A DNA stretch of 64,000 nucleotides from Paenibacillus contaminans (GCF_003285015.1 NZ_QMFB01000012.1:1-64000); one strand, 5' to 3'; shown: positions 1-8,860, numbered from the stretch's first letter. Notes: generated from the letters alone by a model not told the origin. A program made the numbers and translations.

Positions 1-2
1 AC

Positions 3-59
3 AAAAAAAAGGTACCCACAGTCTGGACACTTTTTCAAAGTGTCCAGACTGTGGGTACC
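3..59 (-). terminator. strong hairpin terminator of the YeiH-type gene
   Basis: Positions 11-33 and 37-59 form a perfect 23-bp inverted repeat around a 3-nt loop. On the minus strand the hairpin is followed by eight T residues (positions 10-3). It lies 32 bp past the stop of the minus-strand gene at 91-1392, so it is a textbook intrinsic terminator for that gene. Confidence 0.85.
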
Positions 60-90
60 AGTGTATAACATGCCGGAGCTTTAAAACGAT

Positions 91-1392
91 TTATACCATT
101 CCGAACGCGAACACAAGCGCGTAGCCGAGTCCAGAAAGCAGCAGCGAGCCGATAAACGCCGCGACTAGCGGCCGGACGCCCAATCGGCGGAATGCCGCCG
201 CATCGACGTTCAGGCCCAGGCCCGCCATGGCCGATGCAATGAGCATGTATGCCGCCACTACAATCAGATCAGCTGCAGCTTGCGGCACGATATCGAGCGA
301 ATGCAGCCCGCTCACGGCCAAAAAACCGAAAATGAACCACGGAATCGGGAGCGACCGCCAAAAGCCTGTGCCAGTGCCGGTGCCGCTGCGCGTCCCTGCT
401 CCCGTACCGTCCGGCAAAGCAGAGCCTTCTGCTTTCGGTCCCGCCACCGATCCCGCGCTTGTCCTTGCTTCAGTTCCCGCTCCGGGTCCCGCCGCCGATC
501 CTGCACCTGTCCGTGCTCCTGCCTCCGCTTCAACTCCCGCCCCTGCACTTCCTCTTTCCGTTTGCAGGATCTCCCGCCGTTCCTTGCGCTTTACCCAGAA
601 GCCGATCAGGACGGCGACTGGTACAAGCATGGCCACGCGCGTCAGCTTCACGACAACCGCCGTATCGACGGCTTCGCCCCCTCCCGGAGCTGCGGCCGCA
701 ATCGCATGCGCGATTTCATGCAGCGTCCCGCCGGCAAAAACGCCGTATCCATATGGCGACAAGCCGAGAACCGGGTATAGAAACGTATACGCTAACGTAA
801 AAATGGTACCGAGCACGGCGATCGTCGCAGCCGCGATGGCCGTCTCCTCGTCTTTCGCTTTTAGCTGCGGCGATACAGCGATAACGGCAGCCGCTCCGCA
901 TATAGCCGTCCCGCATGCCGTCATCATGCCGAGCCGCGACTCGACGCCGAGCATGCGCGCCAAGAAGTAAACGACCATCAGAGCGAAAGCGATGTTGATG
1001 GCGGCGATTGCGGCCGCCTTCGGCCCCGCTGCGGCAATATCGCTCCAATCAAGCCGCATGCCGAGCAGAATGATGCCGACACGAAGCAGCTTTTTGCTGG
1101 AAAAAGAAATGCCCGCAGCAGCTCTTTCCGGTACGCCGATCGATGCGCGCCATATCATACCGAGCACAATAGCCAGCACGAGCTGTCCCATTATCGTCAA
1201 ATATGGAATCGAAGCCAGAAGCTTCGCAACGACAGCAAGCCCGATGGTCAGGGTCAAACCTAACGTAAATCCGTTTGTCAGAAATCCCCTAATGCCTGCC
1301 TTCTTCGTCTGGTTGGCTTTCGGCAGGCCCGATACGGGTTCAGTATGTGATATTCTATTAGGGTGGAGCCGGCTGTCCGGTGTCCGCTGCAT
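91..1392 (-). CDS. YeiH/UPF0324 family putative sulfate exporter
   Basis: Multi-spanning membrane protein of about 433 residues resembling the YeiH/YadS (UPF0324) family, usually annotated as putative sulfate exporters; the substrate is not proven for most members. Family-type stretches include VGIILLGMRLDW, TACGTAICGAAAV and GGTLHEIAHAIAAA, the last near the middle of the protein. The start is the ATG at 1392, preceded by AAAGGGG; an upstream in-frame ATG at 1431 lacks such a site. A 66-residue Gly/Ala/Ser/Thr/Glu-rich low-complexity stretch (about residues 278-343) interrupts the membrane protein between two hydrophobic segments, just after a KRKERRE basic turn. It looks like an expanded cytoplasmic loop. 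The gene stands alone and ends at the terminator at 3-59. Confidence 0.85.
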   Translation of the reverse strand: MQRTPDSRLHPNRISHTEPVSGLPKANQTKKAGIRGFLTNGFTLGLTLTIGLAVVAKLLASIPYLTIMGQLVLAIVLGMIWRASIGVPERAAAGISFSSKKLLRVGIILLGMRLDWSDIAAAGPKAAAIAAINIAFALMVVYFLARMLGVESRLGMMTACGTAICGAAAVIAVSPQLKAKDEETAIAAATIAVLGTIFTLAYTFLYPVLGLSPYGYGVFAGGTLHEIAHAIAAAAPGGGEAVDTAVVVKLTRVAMLVPVAVLIGFWVKRKERREILQTERGSAGAGVEAEAGARTGAGSAAGPGAGTEARTSAGSVAGPKAEGSALPDGTGAGTRSGTGTGTGFWRSLPIPWFIFGFLAVSGLHSLDIVPQAAADLIVVAAYMLIASAMAGLGLNVDAAAFRRLGVRPLVAAFIGSLLLSGLGYALVFAFGMV

Positions 1393-1517
1393 ATAATTAT
1401 CCCCTTTACAGTTGACTTTGCTTGCATGCAACGCATCGCATCGTTAACAGCTCTAACTATAAAGGGGCGAAGCCGGAATGTGAAATTCCGATCCGTTATC
1501 GAAACCATCAGGGTTTC

Positions 1518-2978
1518 TTATGCGTTCGTCCGGACGCCCGTCGCGGATGTGCCCGCTGCATTCCGCCGCAGAAGGAAAACAAGCGGAATGCATAGAATCA
1601 TAATAACGGTCGCGAGCATATACACGTCGTTAACGCCAAGCGTGAACGACTGCAGCTGCACGGCCGGCAGACCGTCCGTTCCCGCCGCAGCAAGCGCACC
1701 GGCATGAGAAGCCGTACGCGAAGCGAGCATGGAAGAGAACAAACCGATCGAGAACGAAGCGATGACCTGCCGGACCCAATTGTTGATCGACGACGCTTGC
1801 CCGGACAACTCACGGGGCACGCTCATCATGCCCGCATTGTTGGAAGGCATGGTCGACAGTGCGACGCCGATGTTTCGAACGGACATCCAGAACATCACGT
1901 AGCCGTGCGATACATCCACCGACAGTCTCCCCATTTCATAAGTGCCCAAGGCAATCAGCGCAACTCCGGCGAGGATCAGCCAGAACGGTCCGACTTTGAC
2001 ATATAGTTTGCCCGTAATCGGCATCATTAACGCCATTACCATAGAAGAAGGCAGCAAAATAAGTCCTGCCTCGAGCGGCGTAGCTTGCTGAATCGTTTGA
2101 AGAAACAGCGGCGTCAGGAAGCTGCCCGCATATAAACCGACCGTAATAATGCTGCTAAGCAGAAGACTGGTCGAATATCGGGTGTTTCGCAAAATGCGCA
2201 GCTGAAGCAGAGGCTGATCGCTTCGCAGCTGCCGACGGATAAACAATAGCAGGGCGATGGCGCCGAAGCCGGTTAAACCTAACAGCCGCGCAGAAGTCCA
2301 GCCCCAGTTATGTCCTTCGCTAAACGCGATCAGCAGCGACAAACTGCCGACGACGACGGTGACGAGCCCGAAGGCGTCGAACGATTTCGGCACGTTCATT
2401 TTGTAGTACGGAACCAGCCATAAAACCATAACGATCGCCACGACGCCGATCGGCACGTTCATCAGAAAGAGCCACTGCCAGCTGAACGCATCGATCAGAA
2501 AACCGCTCAAGGTCGGGCCGACAGCCGGCGCCAGCATAGCGGACAGCGACCACAGGCTCATTGCGAAGGGCTGTTTCTCTCGCGGGATAACCTGGTATAT
2601 AATCGTCATCGTGGCCGGCATAACCAAGCCGCTGAACGACCCTTGCAGCATGCGAAAAACGATCAGCGAGCTGGAGTCCCAGGCAAAAGCGCACAGGCCG
2701 GAAAACAGCGTAAAGCCGACAAGCGCGGTTACATATAGCTTTTTGTAGCTGAATCGGTCACCCAAATAACCGACAAGAGGCGCCACCGTTCCGGTCATCA
2801 GCATAAAGCCGGTCATCGTCCACTGGATCGAGCTGAGCGGGCTTTGGAAATGGTCCATGAGCATCGGGATCGCTACATTGACCGTCGTATTCGCCAAAAC
2901 CGCCAGGAACGTTCCAAAGAAAATGGCGATCATGATCGGCCAAAAACGTACCGTCTGCGCCTGCTCTTCCGGTTTCAT
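1518..2978 (-). CDS. DHA2-family MFS multidrug efflux transporter
   Basis: Protein of about 486 residues resembling 14-helix drug:H+ antiporters (EmrB/QacA, DHA2 family). It shows a motif-D1-like LANTTVNVAIP in helix 1, the motif-A loop GYLGDRFSYKKLY, and a motif-C-like stretch LAPAVGPTLSGFL in helix 5. The normally acidic residue before TTVNVAIP is Asn here. The start is the ATG at 2978, behind a GGGGGAG ribosome binding site; the earlier in-frame ATG at 3008 lacks one. It is divergent from a PadR-type regulator across a short intergenic region with two PadR boxes, which suggests PadR-repressed, inducible efflux. The exported compounds cannot be told from sequence. Confidence 0.9.
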   Translation of the reverse strand: MKPEEQAQTVRFWPIMIAIFFGTFLAVLANTTVNVAIPMLMDHFQSPLSSIQWTMTGFMLMTGTVAPLVGYLGDRFSYKKLYVTALVGFTLFSGLCAFAWDSSSLIVFRMLQGSFSGLVMPATMTIIYQVIPREKQPFAMSLWSLSAMLAPAVGPTLSGFLIDAFSWQWLFLMNVPIGVVAIVMVLWLVPYYKMNVPKSFDAFGLVTVVVGSLSLLIAFSEGHNWGWTSARLLGLTGFGAIALLLFIRRQLRSDQPLLQLRILRNTRYSTSLLLSSIITVGLYAGSFLTPLFLQTIQQATPLEAGLILLPSSMVMALMMPITGKLYVKVGPFWLILAGVALIALGTYEMGRLSVDVSHGYVMFWMSVRNIGVALSTMPSNNAGMMSVPRELSGQASSINNWVRQVIASFSIGLFSSMLASRTASHAGALAAAGTDGLPAVQLQSFTLGVNDVYMLATVIMILCIPLVFLLRRNAAGTSATGVRTNA

Positions 2979-3016
2979 CGCATCTCCCCCCATATTTGAA
3001 ATACGCATGCATTTGC

Positions 3017-3036
3017 ATATGTATCAATTTACATAT
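3017..3036. promoter_or_regulatory. PadR-type operator box 1
   Basis: ATATGT-N8-ACATAT, a perfect inverted repeat with the ATGT-N8-ACAT layout known for PadR-family operators. It lies between the divergent MFS exporter and padR-like genes, 38 bp upstream of the exporter start codon. Confidence 0.7.
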
Positions 3037-3071
3037 AAACTAGCATGAACTAGCATACTGCCATCTTTTCG

Positions 3072-3091
3072 ATATGTCAAACTATACATAT
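3072..3091. promoter_or_regulatory. PadR-type operator box 2
   Basis: A second perfect ATATGT-N8-ACATAT, with a different 8-nt spacer, lies 16 bp before the padR-like start codon and 55 bp from box 1. Two identical half-site architectures in one divergent promoter region strongly suggest autoregulation together with control of the exporter. Confidence 0.7.
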
Positions 3092-3106
3092 ACTCATGGA
3101 GGTTTT

Positions 3107-3676
3107 ATGTTGAATACACTTTCTTTCGGATTGCTTTGCATGCTTTCCCGCGGTTCCTTCTCTGGGTACGATCTTATGCTTAAGCTGCAGCCGTTCTGGC
3201 AGGCGAAGCATAGTCAAATCTATCCCCTTCTTGCCAAATTGGACCAGGCGGGGTATGTTGAACATATTAAAATCGAGCAATCCGACAAGCCGGATAAAAA
3301 GGTTTACTCCCTGACCGGGAAAGGCCGGCAAGCGCTGATCGAATGGGTGCCGGAGCCCGCCGCCGAACCGCCCACCACCCGCGACGAAATCAACCTGAAA
3401 GCATACGCGATGTGGATGATCAGCGACAAAGACGCCATGCGCCAGCTTTTTGAAACGAAAGCGGCCCATCACCGGGAGAAGCTCGAATATTATGACAGGC
3501 TGCTCGAACAAGTGAAGCAGGAAAGCGGAGACAACCTGGAAAGCATCGACGACAAAAATTTCGGCAGATATATTTTGATCCGAAAAGCGATCACGCTCGC
3601 CAATACGCAGATCGAATGGTGCGGTTGGGTGCTTTCCTTTTTCGACCGGCATGCACAAAAGGAGGAACGACAATGA
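3107..3676 (+). CDS. PadR-family transcriptional repressor
   Basis: A 189-residue regulator. Residues 1-85 form a PadR winged helix (LSFGLLCMLSRGSFSGYDL, then QIYPLLAKLDQAGYV), and residues 95-185 form the helical C-terminal dimerisation domain typical of the VirA/PadR-s1 type. The start is the ATG at 3107 with GGAGG four bases upstream; the in-frame ATG at 3074 falls inside operator box 2 and is unlikely. Its stop overlaps the next start (ATGA), so it is translationally coupled to the TIM-barrel gene. It probably represses itself and the divergent DHA2 exporter through the two boxes. The ligand is unknown; aromatic or lipophilic toxic compounds are typical for the family. Confidence 0.88.
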   Translation: MLNTLSFGLLCMLSRGSFSGYDLMLKLQPFWQAKHSQIYPLLAKLDQAGYVEHIKIEQSDKPDKKVYSLTGKGRQALIEWVPEPAAEPPTTRDEINLKAYAMWMISDKDAMRQLFETKAAHHREKLEYYDRLLEQVKQESGDNLESIDDKNFGRYILIRKAITLANTQIEWCGWVLSFFDRHAQKEERQ

Positions 3677-4515
3677 AGCTCGGCATTTTGGCGCACAGCT
3701 TCGGGCAATTGCCCGTCCACGAATTGGCCAAGCAGGTTAACACACACGGCTTCAGTTACATCCAATTGGCTTTGGCTAAAGCGATTCATGGCATCGATAC
3801 CCGCCTTGGGGCGTTGAGTCCCGGACTCGGACACCATATCGGCGAGGCTTTCGACCGCGAAGGAGTCCGTATCGCCGTGCTCGGCTGTTATTTCAACCCG
3901 CTTCACCCTGACGAAAATGTGCGGCGCTACGGCATCGACCGTTTTAAGGAGCATTTGCGTTTTGCCCGCGATTTTGGCACGCGCATTGTGGCGACGGAAA
4001 CGGGATCGCTGGACGCGGATTATTTGTTCCACCCCGACAACCGGAACGAGACGAGCTATCAGTCTGTCAGAACGGTTCTTGAAGAGCTGGCGGAGGAAGC
4101 GGAACGGTGGGGGACGTTCGTAGGCATTGAAGTTGCGGCAACCCATGTGATCCACTCGCCCGAACGAATGGAACGGCTGCTGGCGGACGTGCCGTCCTCC
4201 AACATCGGCATCGTGCTCGACCCCGTCAACTTGCTGGACGCTGCGAATATCGCCGGTCAGGACGACGTGATCGAAGATGCTTTTCGGCGTCTGGGCAGCC
4301 GGATCGTGCTTGTCCATGCCAAGGATGCGCAGCGGACTGCCGGCGGCGAGGTTAGCCACGTAGCGGCCGGACAAGGCGAGCTGAACTATGCGCTGCTGGG
4401 CGAGAAGCTCCGCGCCTGCAAGCCTCATGTCGACGTCGTGCTTGAAAGCATCCTACCCGAAGAAACGGCAGCGGCTGCAGATTATGTGCGCAGGATGCTG
4501 GGAGGCAATAGGTAA
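3673..4515 (+). CDS. sugar phosphate isomerase/epimerase-like TIM barrel
   Basis: A 280-residue protein of the xylose-isomerase-like/AP-endonuclease-2 TIM-barrel family. Metal-ligand-type acidic and His residues sit in barrel strands: the ATETGS stretch, GIEVAATHV, GIVLDPVNLL and VLVHAKDA. Members isomerise or epimerise sugars, inositols or keto-acids, or act as ring-opening or dehydratase enzymes; the substrate cannot be assigned. It starts at the ATG overlapping the padR stop, with AGGAGG just upstream, so it is co-transcribed with the regulator. Coupling to PadR and opposite to an exporter suggests modification or breakdown of the compound sensed by PadR, but this is inference. Confidence 0.8.
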   Translation: MKLGILAHSFGQLPVHELAKQVNTHGFSYIQLALAKAIHGIDTRLGALSPGLGHHIGEAFDREGVRIAVLGCYFNPLHPDENVRRYGIDRFKEHLRFARDFGTRIVATETGSLDADYLFHPDNRNETSYQSVRTVLEELAEEAERWGTFVGIEVAATHVIHSPERMERLLADVPSSNIGIVLDPVNLLDAANIAGQDDVIEDAFRRLGSRIVLVHAKDAQRTAGGEVSHVAAGQGELNYALLGEKLRACKPHVDVVLESILPEETAAAADYVRRMLGGNR

Positions 4516-4716
4516 ACAGACGCTCGTATACCGCCGATTCCACGATTTACGTTTCGAGCGAGTATCCGAGGATAAACGTTCCTGCCACCTTTCATCGGGT
4601 CTCAGGCTATGATGAAATTCGACGCAGAATCGAGCATTTTCATAACAAACGACTGCGCTTACCCTTTACAAAGGAAATGCGCGTTAACCGAGAAAAGCGA
4701 AAATATACGCTAAAGA

Positions 4717-4751
4717 AATACCTCCAATCCCGCAATCGGGTTGGAGGTATT
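4717..4751 (+). terminator. hairpin, possible terminator
   Basis: Inverted repeat with arms AATACCTCCAA and TTGGAGGTATT plus an inner CCCG/CGGG and a CAAT loop (one bulged T). There is no clear T tract, so it could be a weak terminator of the upstream padR/isomerase operon or a structural element. The arm contains TTGGAGG, a ribosome-binding-site-like string. Confidence 0.35.
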
Positions 4752-4870
4752 CGGCGTTCAATCCTGGCGCTGCCGCCTTTGCTTGCGTTCCGGCCTTGAT
4801 CACTGCACTGGCAAACGGTGTGTCATAACAGACATGGAAGCCTTCTAAACAAACGATCGCCCTTTGGTCC

Positions 4871-4886
4871 TTTGTCATATGACAAA
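4871..4886. promoter_or_regulatory. 16-bp palindrome upstream of the secreted-protein gene
   Basis: TTTGTCATATGACAAA is perfectly palindromic and lies 85 bp upstream of the start codon at 4971. It has the look of a dimeric repressor or activator site. The cognate regulator is unknown. Confidence 0.4.
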
Positions 4887-4970
4887 CTGATGACAGCTGT
4901 GACTAAAATTTTCTGTTCGTATCCTCTATAGTGTTGTGAGTACAAACATTTTAGAGGAGATGAAAGTGGA

Positions 4971-7310
4971 ATGATATTTGATTGGATAAAGAAGCCTGCC
5001 AAAAATGCCTCTCTAGGCCTCATGTTTGCGCTTCTGCTTGCCGTATCGTTCACGTACTCGTCCGGAGCGTCGGCCGCCGGAACGAATCAGTCAATCGTTA
5101 GCGAAGCCGGGAAAGTAGTGACGGTTACGTTCGATACGTACGCGGCACAGTCAGGAACGCTGGCGGAGCTGAAGACGCGGATTTCCGTAGAGCGTAATTT
5201 TAGTGGCAGTTTCACCGCACTTGGCGCCAACGACACGATCGCGTTCTCCGGCACGGATGTCACTGCCGGTCAGCCTGCCGTTCTGACGGTAACGCTAGAA
5301 ACGCCGTTAGCTGAAAACTACTATTACAGGATTAAAGTGAATGCCGGCGCTCTATTGGACAACAGCGGTGGGCCGCGCGGCGAATTTACGACTCCGTATA
5401 TGTCCGTCGTTGTTCCTCAAATTACCGGGAAGGAACAAACGAGTCGGTCTGATTCCGAGCTCAAGGTATACTTTAACGGTTCGGTCACTTCTCTCCTCTC
5501 CGACGAAGAACTGCGAAGCAAGTTCCTTATTGCGCAGGACGGCGTTAACTATCAGCCGCTGCCTGAAGACTTACGGGTGCAAACGTGGCAGTGGGGGGAA
5601 AACTTCTTCTCAATTTACGGAAGCGGAGCTCCCATTGCACAGGGCCCGCACACTCGCCTGAAGATCAAAAGCGGCACGTTGCTGGTTTCCGGCAACAATG
5701 CGGTTCCGGAGATGGATTTCGATATCGGAGCTCCTCGCATTCAAAATGCAACGATAAGCGAGGACTTCAGGGAAGTGACGATTGCCTTCGATGAGGAAAT
5801 TTCGGTAACCGACGGCTACAATCTGAAATCGTACATCTACAAATACCGCCACGGATATTATTATAGCAGCGGATTATCCAATGCCGATACGGTTTCCATC
5901 AATAACGACAAGATTGTCATCAGCTTGGCAGAGCCGTTATCGGGCTCGAAGGTTCAATTCAGTATATACCCTTATGCTGTGAGGGATCACAACGGCAATT
6001 TCAGAAGCGGCGATAATCTGACTACACCTTTATTGACAGGGAATATGGCTGATATTACCCCTCCGGAGTTTATGGACAGCTATTTGTCCGACGACAGCAA
6101 AACGGCGTATTTCGTGTATAACGAGGAAATCTTGCCGAATCGGGAGGATATGGCGGGTTCTATCCAAACTGGAAACGACGATCCTTTGCCTGCGGGCGTT
6201 TCGGTGACCGTATCGGGCAATACGCTCGCCATTTATAACCCGCAAGGATGGGAGACGGATAGTTCCTTCCGGTTTCCCAATAACATTGTCAAAGATGTAA
6301 ACGGAAACGTAGCACAAAATGATGGGTATTGGTCCATTTCCGGGTTGTATCCCTTCTATTTCTCTGCCGACGAGGAGGGCTGGTTCGCTGCCGACAGCAA
6401 GTCGCTGTTCATTTGGTTTAATGAAGAGATTGCTGACAACACGTTCGTAACCGGCACGTCCCATCTTAAAGAGAAGCTGTCGATTTCAACCGACGGCGGA
6501 ATGACGTACAGAGCGTTGAGCGAGCAGGATCGCGTGAGCGTCGCTGGGAACAATTTGTTTGTCGAGTTCAAGGAACCGCCTCTGGACGGCGGCTATGTGT
6601 TCATCAAGATCGAGGCCGGCGCTGTAACCGCGAAGTATCCGTTCGCCAAGCCCAATGATTTGATTGAAGTGAAGGCCCGCTACAGCCTTCCAGAGGTGAC
6701 CGGCTTCTTCCGTGTAGCCAAGCCAAGCGAGTTTGTTTTTGCTGACAACCCGATCTGGAGAAGCAAGGTGAAACAAGTCTATCTGTATTCCCATGCAGGA
6801 GCTAGAGCGTTAAGCAGCTCGGAGTACACACTGACCGCAGGCAAGCTGACGGTGAATGCCGGCGTATTTCTTGAGGGAGATTGGTATAAGCTTGCCATTG
6901 ATGCAGACGGCTATGCCAGAAAGCTTGTTGAAGGGCGCGGAGTCGCAGGCGCTATTTACTACATGACAGAACCGGTCATGACGACGACCAACGGACTTAC
7001 GGCAACGATTGACGTGTTTGACCGGTATGGCAGCAACTACTCGAACTCGACAGGAACGCAAGCGATCGTCTTCGAGCTGATGAACGGAACGACGCCTGTA
7101 AGCATCGTATCGGCTGATCTGAAAGTCGCCACAGGCACGTATACCGTTAATTTCAATGTAGCTGACGCAGCTACGAATCCGAATTATACGGTTCGCGCGT
7201 TCATCGTCGGCCGGTACGACAACGATCCGTCGAGCGTAAGCACCAATATGGCCACAATCATATCGCAATCCGAGATGAATCTGTATAAACTCTATTCGGA
7301 GATTGATTAA
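4971..7310 (+). CDS. secreted surface protein with repeated Ig-like (SbsA-type) domains
   Basis: A 779-residue exported protein. A signal peptide spans about residues 1-36 (basic start WIKKPAKN, hydrophobic core, cleavage near ASAA-G). The rest is beta-rich with recurring patterns such as VTVTFD, ITPPEFMDSYLSDD and LFIWFNEEI, resembling repeated SbsA_Ig-like modules found in S-layer and cell-wall proteins. No SLH domain, LPXTG motif or enzymatic motif is visible, so it has no obvious anchor of its own. The gene 29 bp downstream encodes an SLH protein in the same transcription unit, suggesting a surface pair. It starts at the ATG at 4971; GAGGAG lies 11 nt upstream. The exact function is unknown. 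Confidence 0.8.
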   Translation: MIFDWIKKPAKNASLGLMFALLLAVSFTYSSGASAAGTNQSIVSEAGKVVTVTFDTYAAQSGTLAELKTRISVERNFSGSFTALGANDTIAFSGTDVTAGQPAVLTVTLETPLAENYYYRIKVNAGALLDNSGGPRGEFTTPYMSVVVPQITGKEQTSRSDSELKVYFNGSVTSLLSDEELRSKFLIAQDGVNYQPLPEDLRVQTWQWGENFFSIYGSGAPIAQGPHTRLKIKSGTLLVSGNNAVPEMDFDIGAPRIQNATISEDFREVTIAFDEEISVTDGYNLKSYIYKYRHGYYYSSGLSNADTVSINNDKIVISLAEPLSGSKVQFSIYPYAVRDHNGNFRSGDNLTTPLLTGNMADITPPEFMDSYLSDDSKTAYFVYNEEILPNREDMAGSIQTGNDDPLPAGVSVTVSGNTLAIYNPQGWETDSSFRFPNNIVKDVNGNVAQNDGYWSISGLYPFYFSADEEGWFAADSKSLFIWFNEEIADNTFVTGTSHLKEKLSISTDGGMTYRALSEQDRVSVAGNNLFVEFKEPPLDGGYVFIKIEAGAVTAKYPFAKPNDLIEVKARYSLPEVTGFFRVAKPSEFVFADNPIWRSKVKQVYLYSHAGARALSSSEYTLTAGKLTVNAGVFLEGDWYKLAIDADGYARKLVEGRGVAGAIYYMTEPVMTTTNGLTATIDVFDRYGSNYSNSTGTQAIVFELMNGTTPVSIVSADLKVATGTYTVNFNVADAATNPNYTVRAFIVGRYDNDPSSVSTNMATIISQSEMNLYKLYSEID

Positions 7311-7339
7311 AGCTTGAAACGAAAGTGAGGCGGGACCCT

Positions 7340-8779
7340 TTGAAAATCCGATTATTGAGTATGCTGACGATTCTGGCGCTATTTCTGGCGCTGATGCCTG
7401 CGGCGGCTTCCGCAGAAGGCGCGGCTGTCACGCTCGAGTCTCCGGCTACCATCCAGCAGGGTGGATCTGTCACGGTTACAGGAGCCTCATCCCTGGACGA
7501 GATCATCGTTAAGGTGCTGCGTCCTGGCAACAGCGTCGTATTCTACGACATCATCAAAGTGAACGAGGGCCGGTTCTCGACCACGTTCACGCTCGCCGGT
7601 TCCGAGCCAGCCGGAACTTATAAGATTATCGCGGGGGAGCGCGATCAGGTCGACACGAAGGAACTCGTAGTGTCGACGAAATCGTCCCCTTCCCCTTTGC
7701 CGACGACACCGGGCCCGACCGCGTCGCCATCGTCTCCTTCACCGACGACACCGAATCCGACTGTGTCGCCATCGTCTCCGACGGATGCTGGAACGATCAT
7801 GGGACCGGGAATATCAACGCCGAAGCCGTCATCAACGCCTGCGCCTGAAGGCAAGGCCACGATCCCGACGGGCAGCGCGGGCGAGGCGAAGCTTGGAGAC
7901 GAGATCGTCGTGGCGATTCCGGCTGGAGCGGCGGACAAGGAGCTGACGGTAACCGTCGAGAAAGTGAAGGATACGGCATCACTCCTCAAACACGGCGAAC
8001 AACTGGCAAGTCCGGTATTCGAGCTGAAGAAGGACCTTGCCGGCGATCTGGATAAGCCGGTGATCATGTCTCTCAAGTTTGATCCGGCGAAGGTCGGATT
8101 CGAGCAATACGCGGCCATTTTCGCTTACGACGAAACAACGCATACTTGGGTAGAAGTCGGCGGTGAAATAATCGGCGACACAATCCATGCGGAAGTCGGC
8201 CATTTTGGCAAATACGCCGTCCTCGCGGTGGACAAGCTCGCAGCCTCCTACGCGGATACAGCCGGCCATTGGGCCGATAAGCTGATCCGGCAAGCGGCGA
8301 AGCGCGGCATCGTTAGCGGCTATCCGGACGGGACGTTCCAACCGGAGGGGACGATAACACGGGCCGAGTTTTCCATCATGCTCATTAACGCGCTGAAGCC
8401 TTCCGGGGCTGGAGATGAACCAAGCTTTGCCGACCCGATTCCGGTCTGGGCGCAGCAAGCCGTTGGTCTGGCCGTGAGCGCGGGCATCGTGAACGGCTAC
8501 GAGGACGGAACGTTCCGGCCTGCCGCCAGCATCTCGCGCGCGGAGCTGGCGGTTATGATCGCAAGAGCCGCCGGCTTCGCTCAAGCGGAGGCAGCTGCGG
8601 CAAGCTTTGCAGACGAGGAAGCGATTCCGGTCTGGGCGCAAGCCGCAGCAGCCGCGATCCGGCAGGCGGGCATTGTCGAAGGGCGCGGAGGCAACTTGTT
8701 TGCGCCCAACGATACCGCCACTCGGGCAGAAGCTGTGACAGTTGTCATGAAGCTGCTTGAATATATGAAATTGAAGTAA
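7340..8779 (+). CDS. SLH-domain cell-surface protein
   Basis: An exported protein of about 479 residues. The order is: signal peptide (about 1-25, ending AAASA), a beta-rich domain (30-110), a Pro/Ser/Thr linker with a 14-residue tandem repeat, a ZU5-like beta domain (about 160-300), and three C-terminal SLH domains. The SLH domains start at YADTAGHWADKLI, FADPIPVWAQQAV and FADEEAIPVWAQAA, each with a GYPDGTF- or GYEDGTF-like motif, degenerate in the third. SLH repeats bind pyruvylated secondary cell-wall polymer, so the protein is displayed on the wall. The TTG at 7340 is preferred because GTGAGGCGG sits just upstream; an in-frame GTG at 7325 would overlap that site. It is in an operon with the 779-residue secreted protein. 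Confidence 0.85.
   Translation: MKIRLLSMLTILALFLALMPAAASAEGAAVTLESPATIQQGGSVTVTGASSLDEIIVKVLRPGNSVVFYDIIKVNEGRFSTTFTLAGSEPAGTYKIIAGERDQVDTKELVVSTKSSPSPLPTTPGPTASPSSPSPTTPNPTVSPSSPTDAGTIMGPGISTPKPSSTPAPEGKATIPTGSAGEAKLGDEIVVAIPAGAADKELTVTVEKVKDTASLLKHGEQLASPVFELKKDLAGDLDKPVIMSLKFDPAKVGFEQYAAIFAYDETTHTWVEVGGEIIGDTIHAEVGHFGKYAVLAVDKLAASYADTAGHWADKLIRQAAKRGIVSGYPDGTFQPEGTITRAEFSIMLINALKPSGAGDEPSFADPIPVWAQQAVGLAVSAGIVNGYEDGTFRPAASISRAELAVMIARAAGFAQAEAAAASFADEEAIPVWAQAAAAAIRQAGIVEGRGGNLFAPNDTATRAEAVTVVMKLLEYMKLK
7700..7783 (+). repeat. two tandem 42-bp repeats encoding a PT/PS-rich linker
   Basis: Units at 7700-7741 and 7742-7783 encode PTTPGPTASPSSPS and PTTPNPTVSPSSPT. They form the flexible linker between the N-terminal domain and the ZU5-like/SLH part. 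Such units can expand or contract by slippage. Confidence 0.8.
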
Positions 8780-8860
8780 GAAGCGGCCGAAGATTCGGTG
8801 ATTCATGCAGAGCTGCTCCAACAGCGTTCGCATGACAAGTAAACATTCCCCTTGCACACG

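Larger units (their letters stand above)
4516..4970. other. 455-bp intergenic region with hairpin, palindrome and orphan open frame
   Basis: No convincing gene. It contains a hairpin (4717-4751), a 16-bp palindrome (4871-4886) and a stop-free frame on the plus strand from 4511 to 4799 that has no usable start codon. That frame could be a decayed gene fragment or chance. The 3' part is the leader of the secreted-protein gene at 4971. Confidence 0.5.

Noticed and set aside
227..970. Plus-strand open frame of 247 codons opposite the YeiH-type gene
   Set aside because: It runs antisense to a well-supported membrane protein, has no convincing ribosome binding site, and its Pro/Ala-rich translation only mirrors the low-complexity GC-rich strand.
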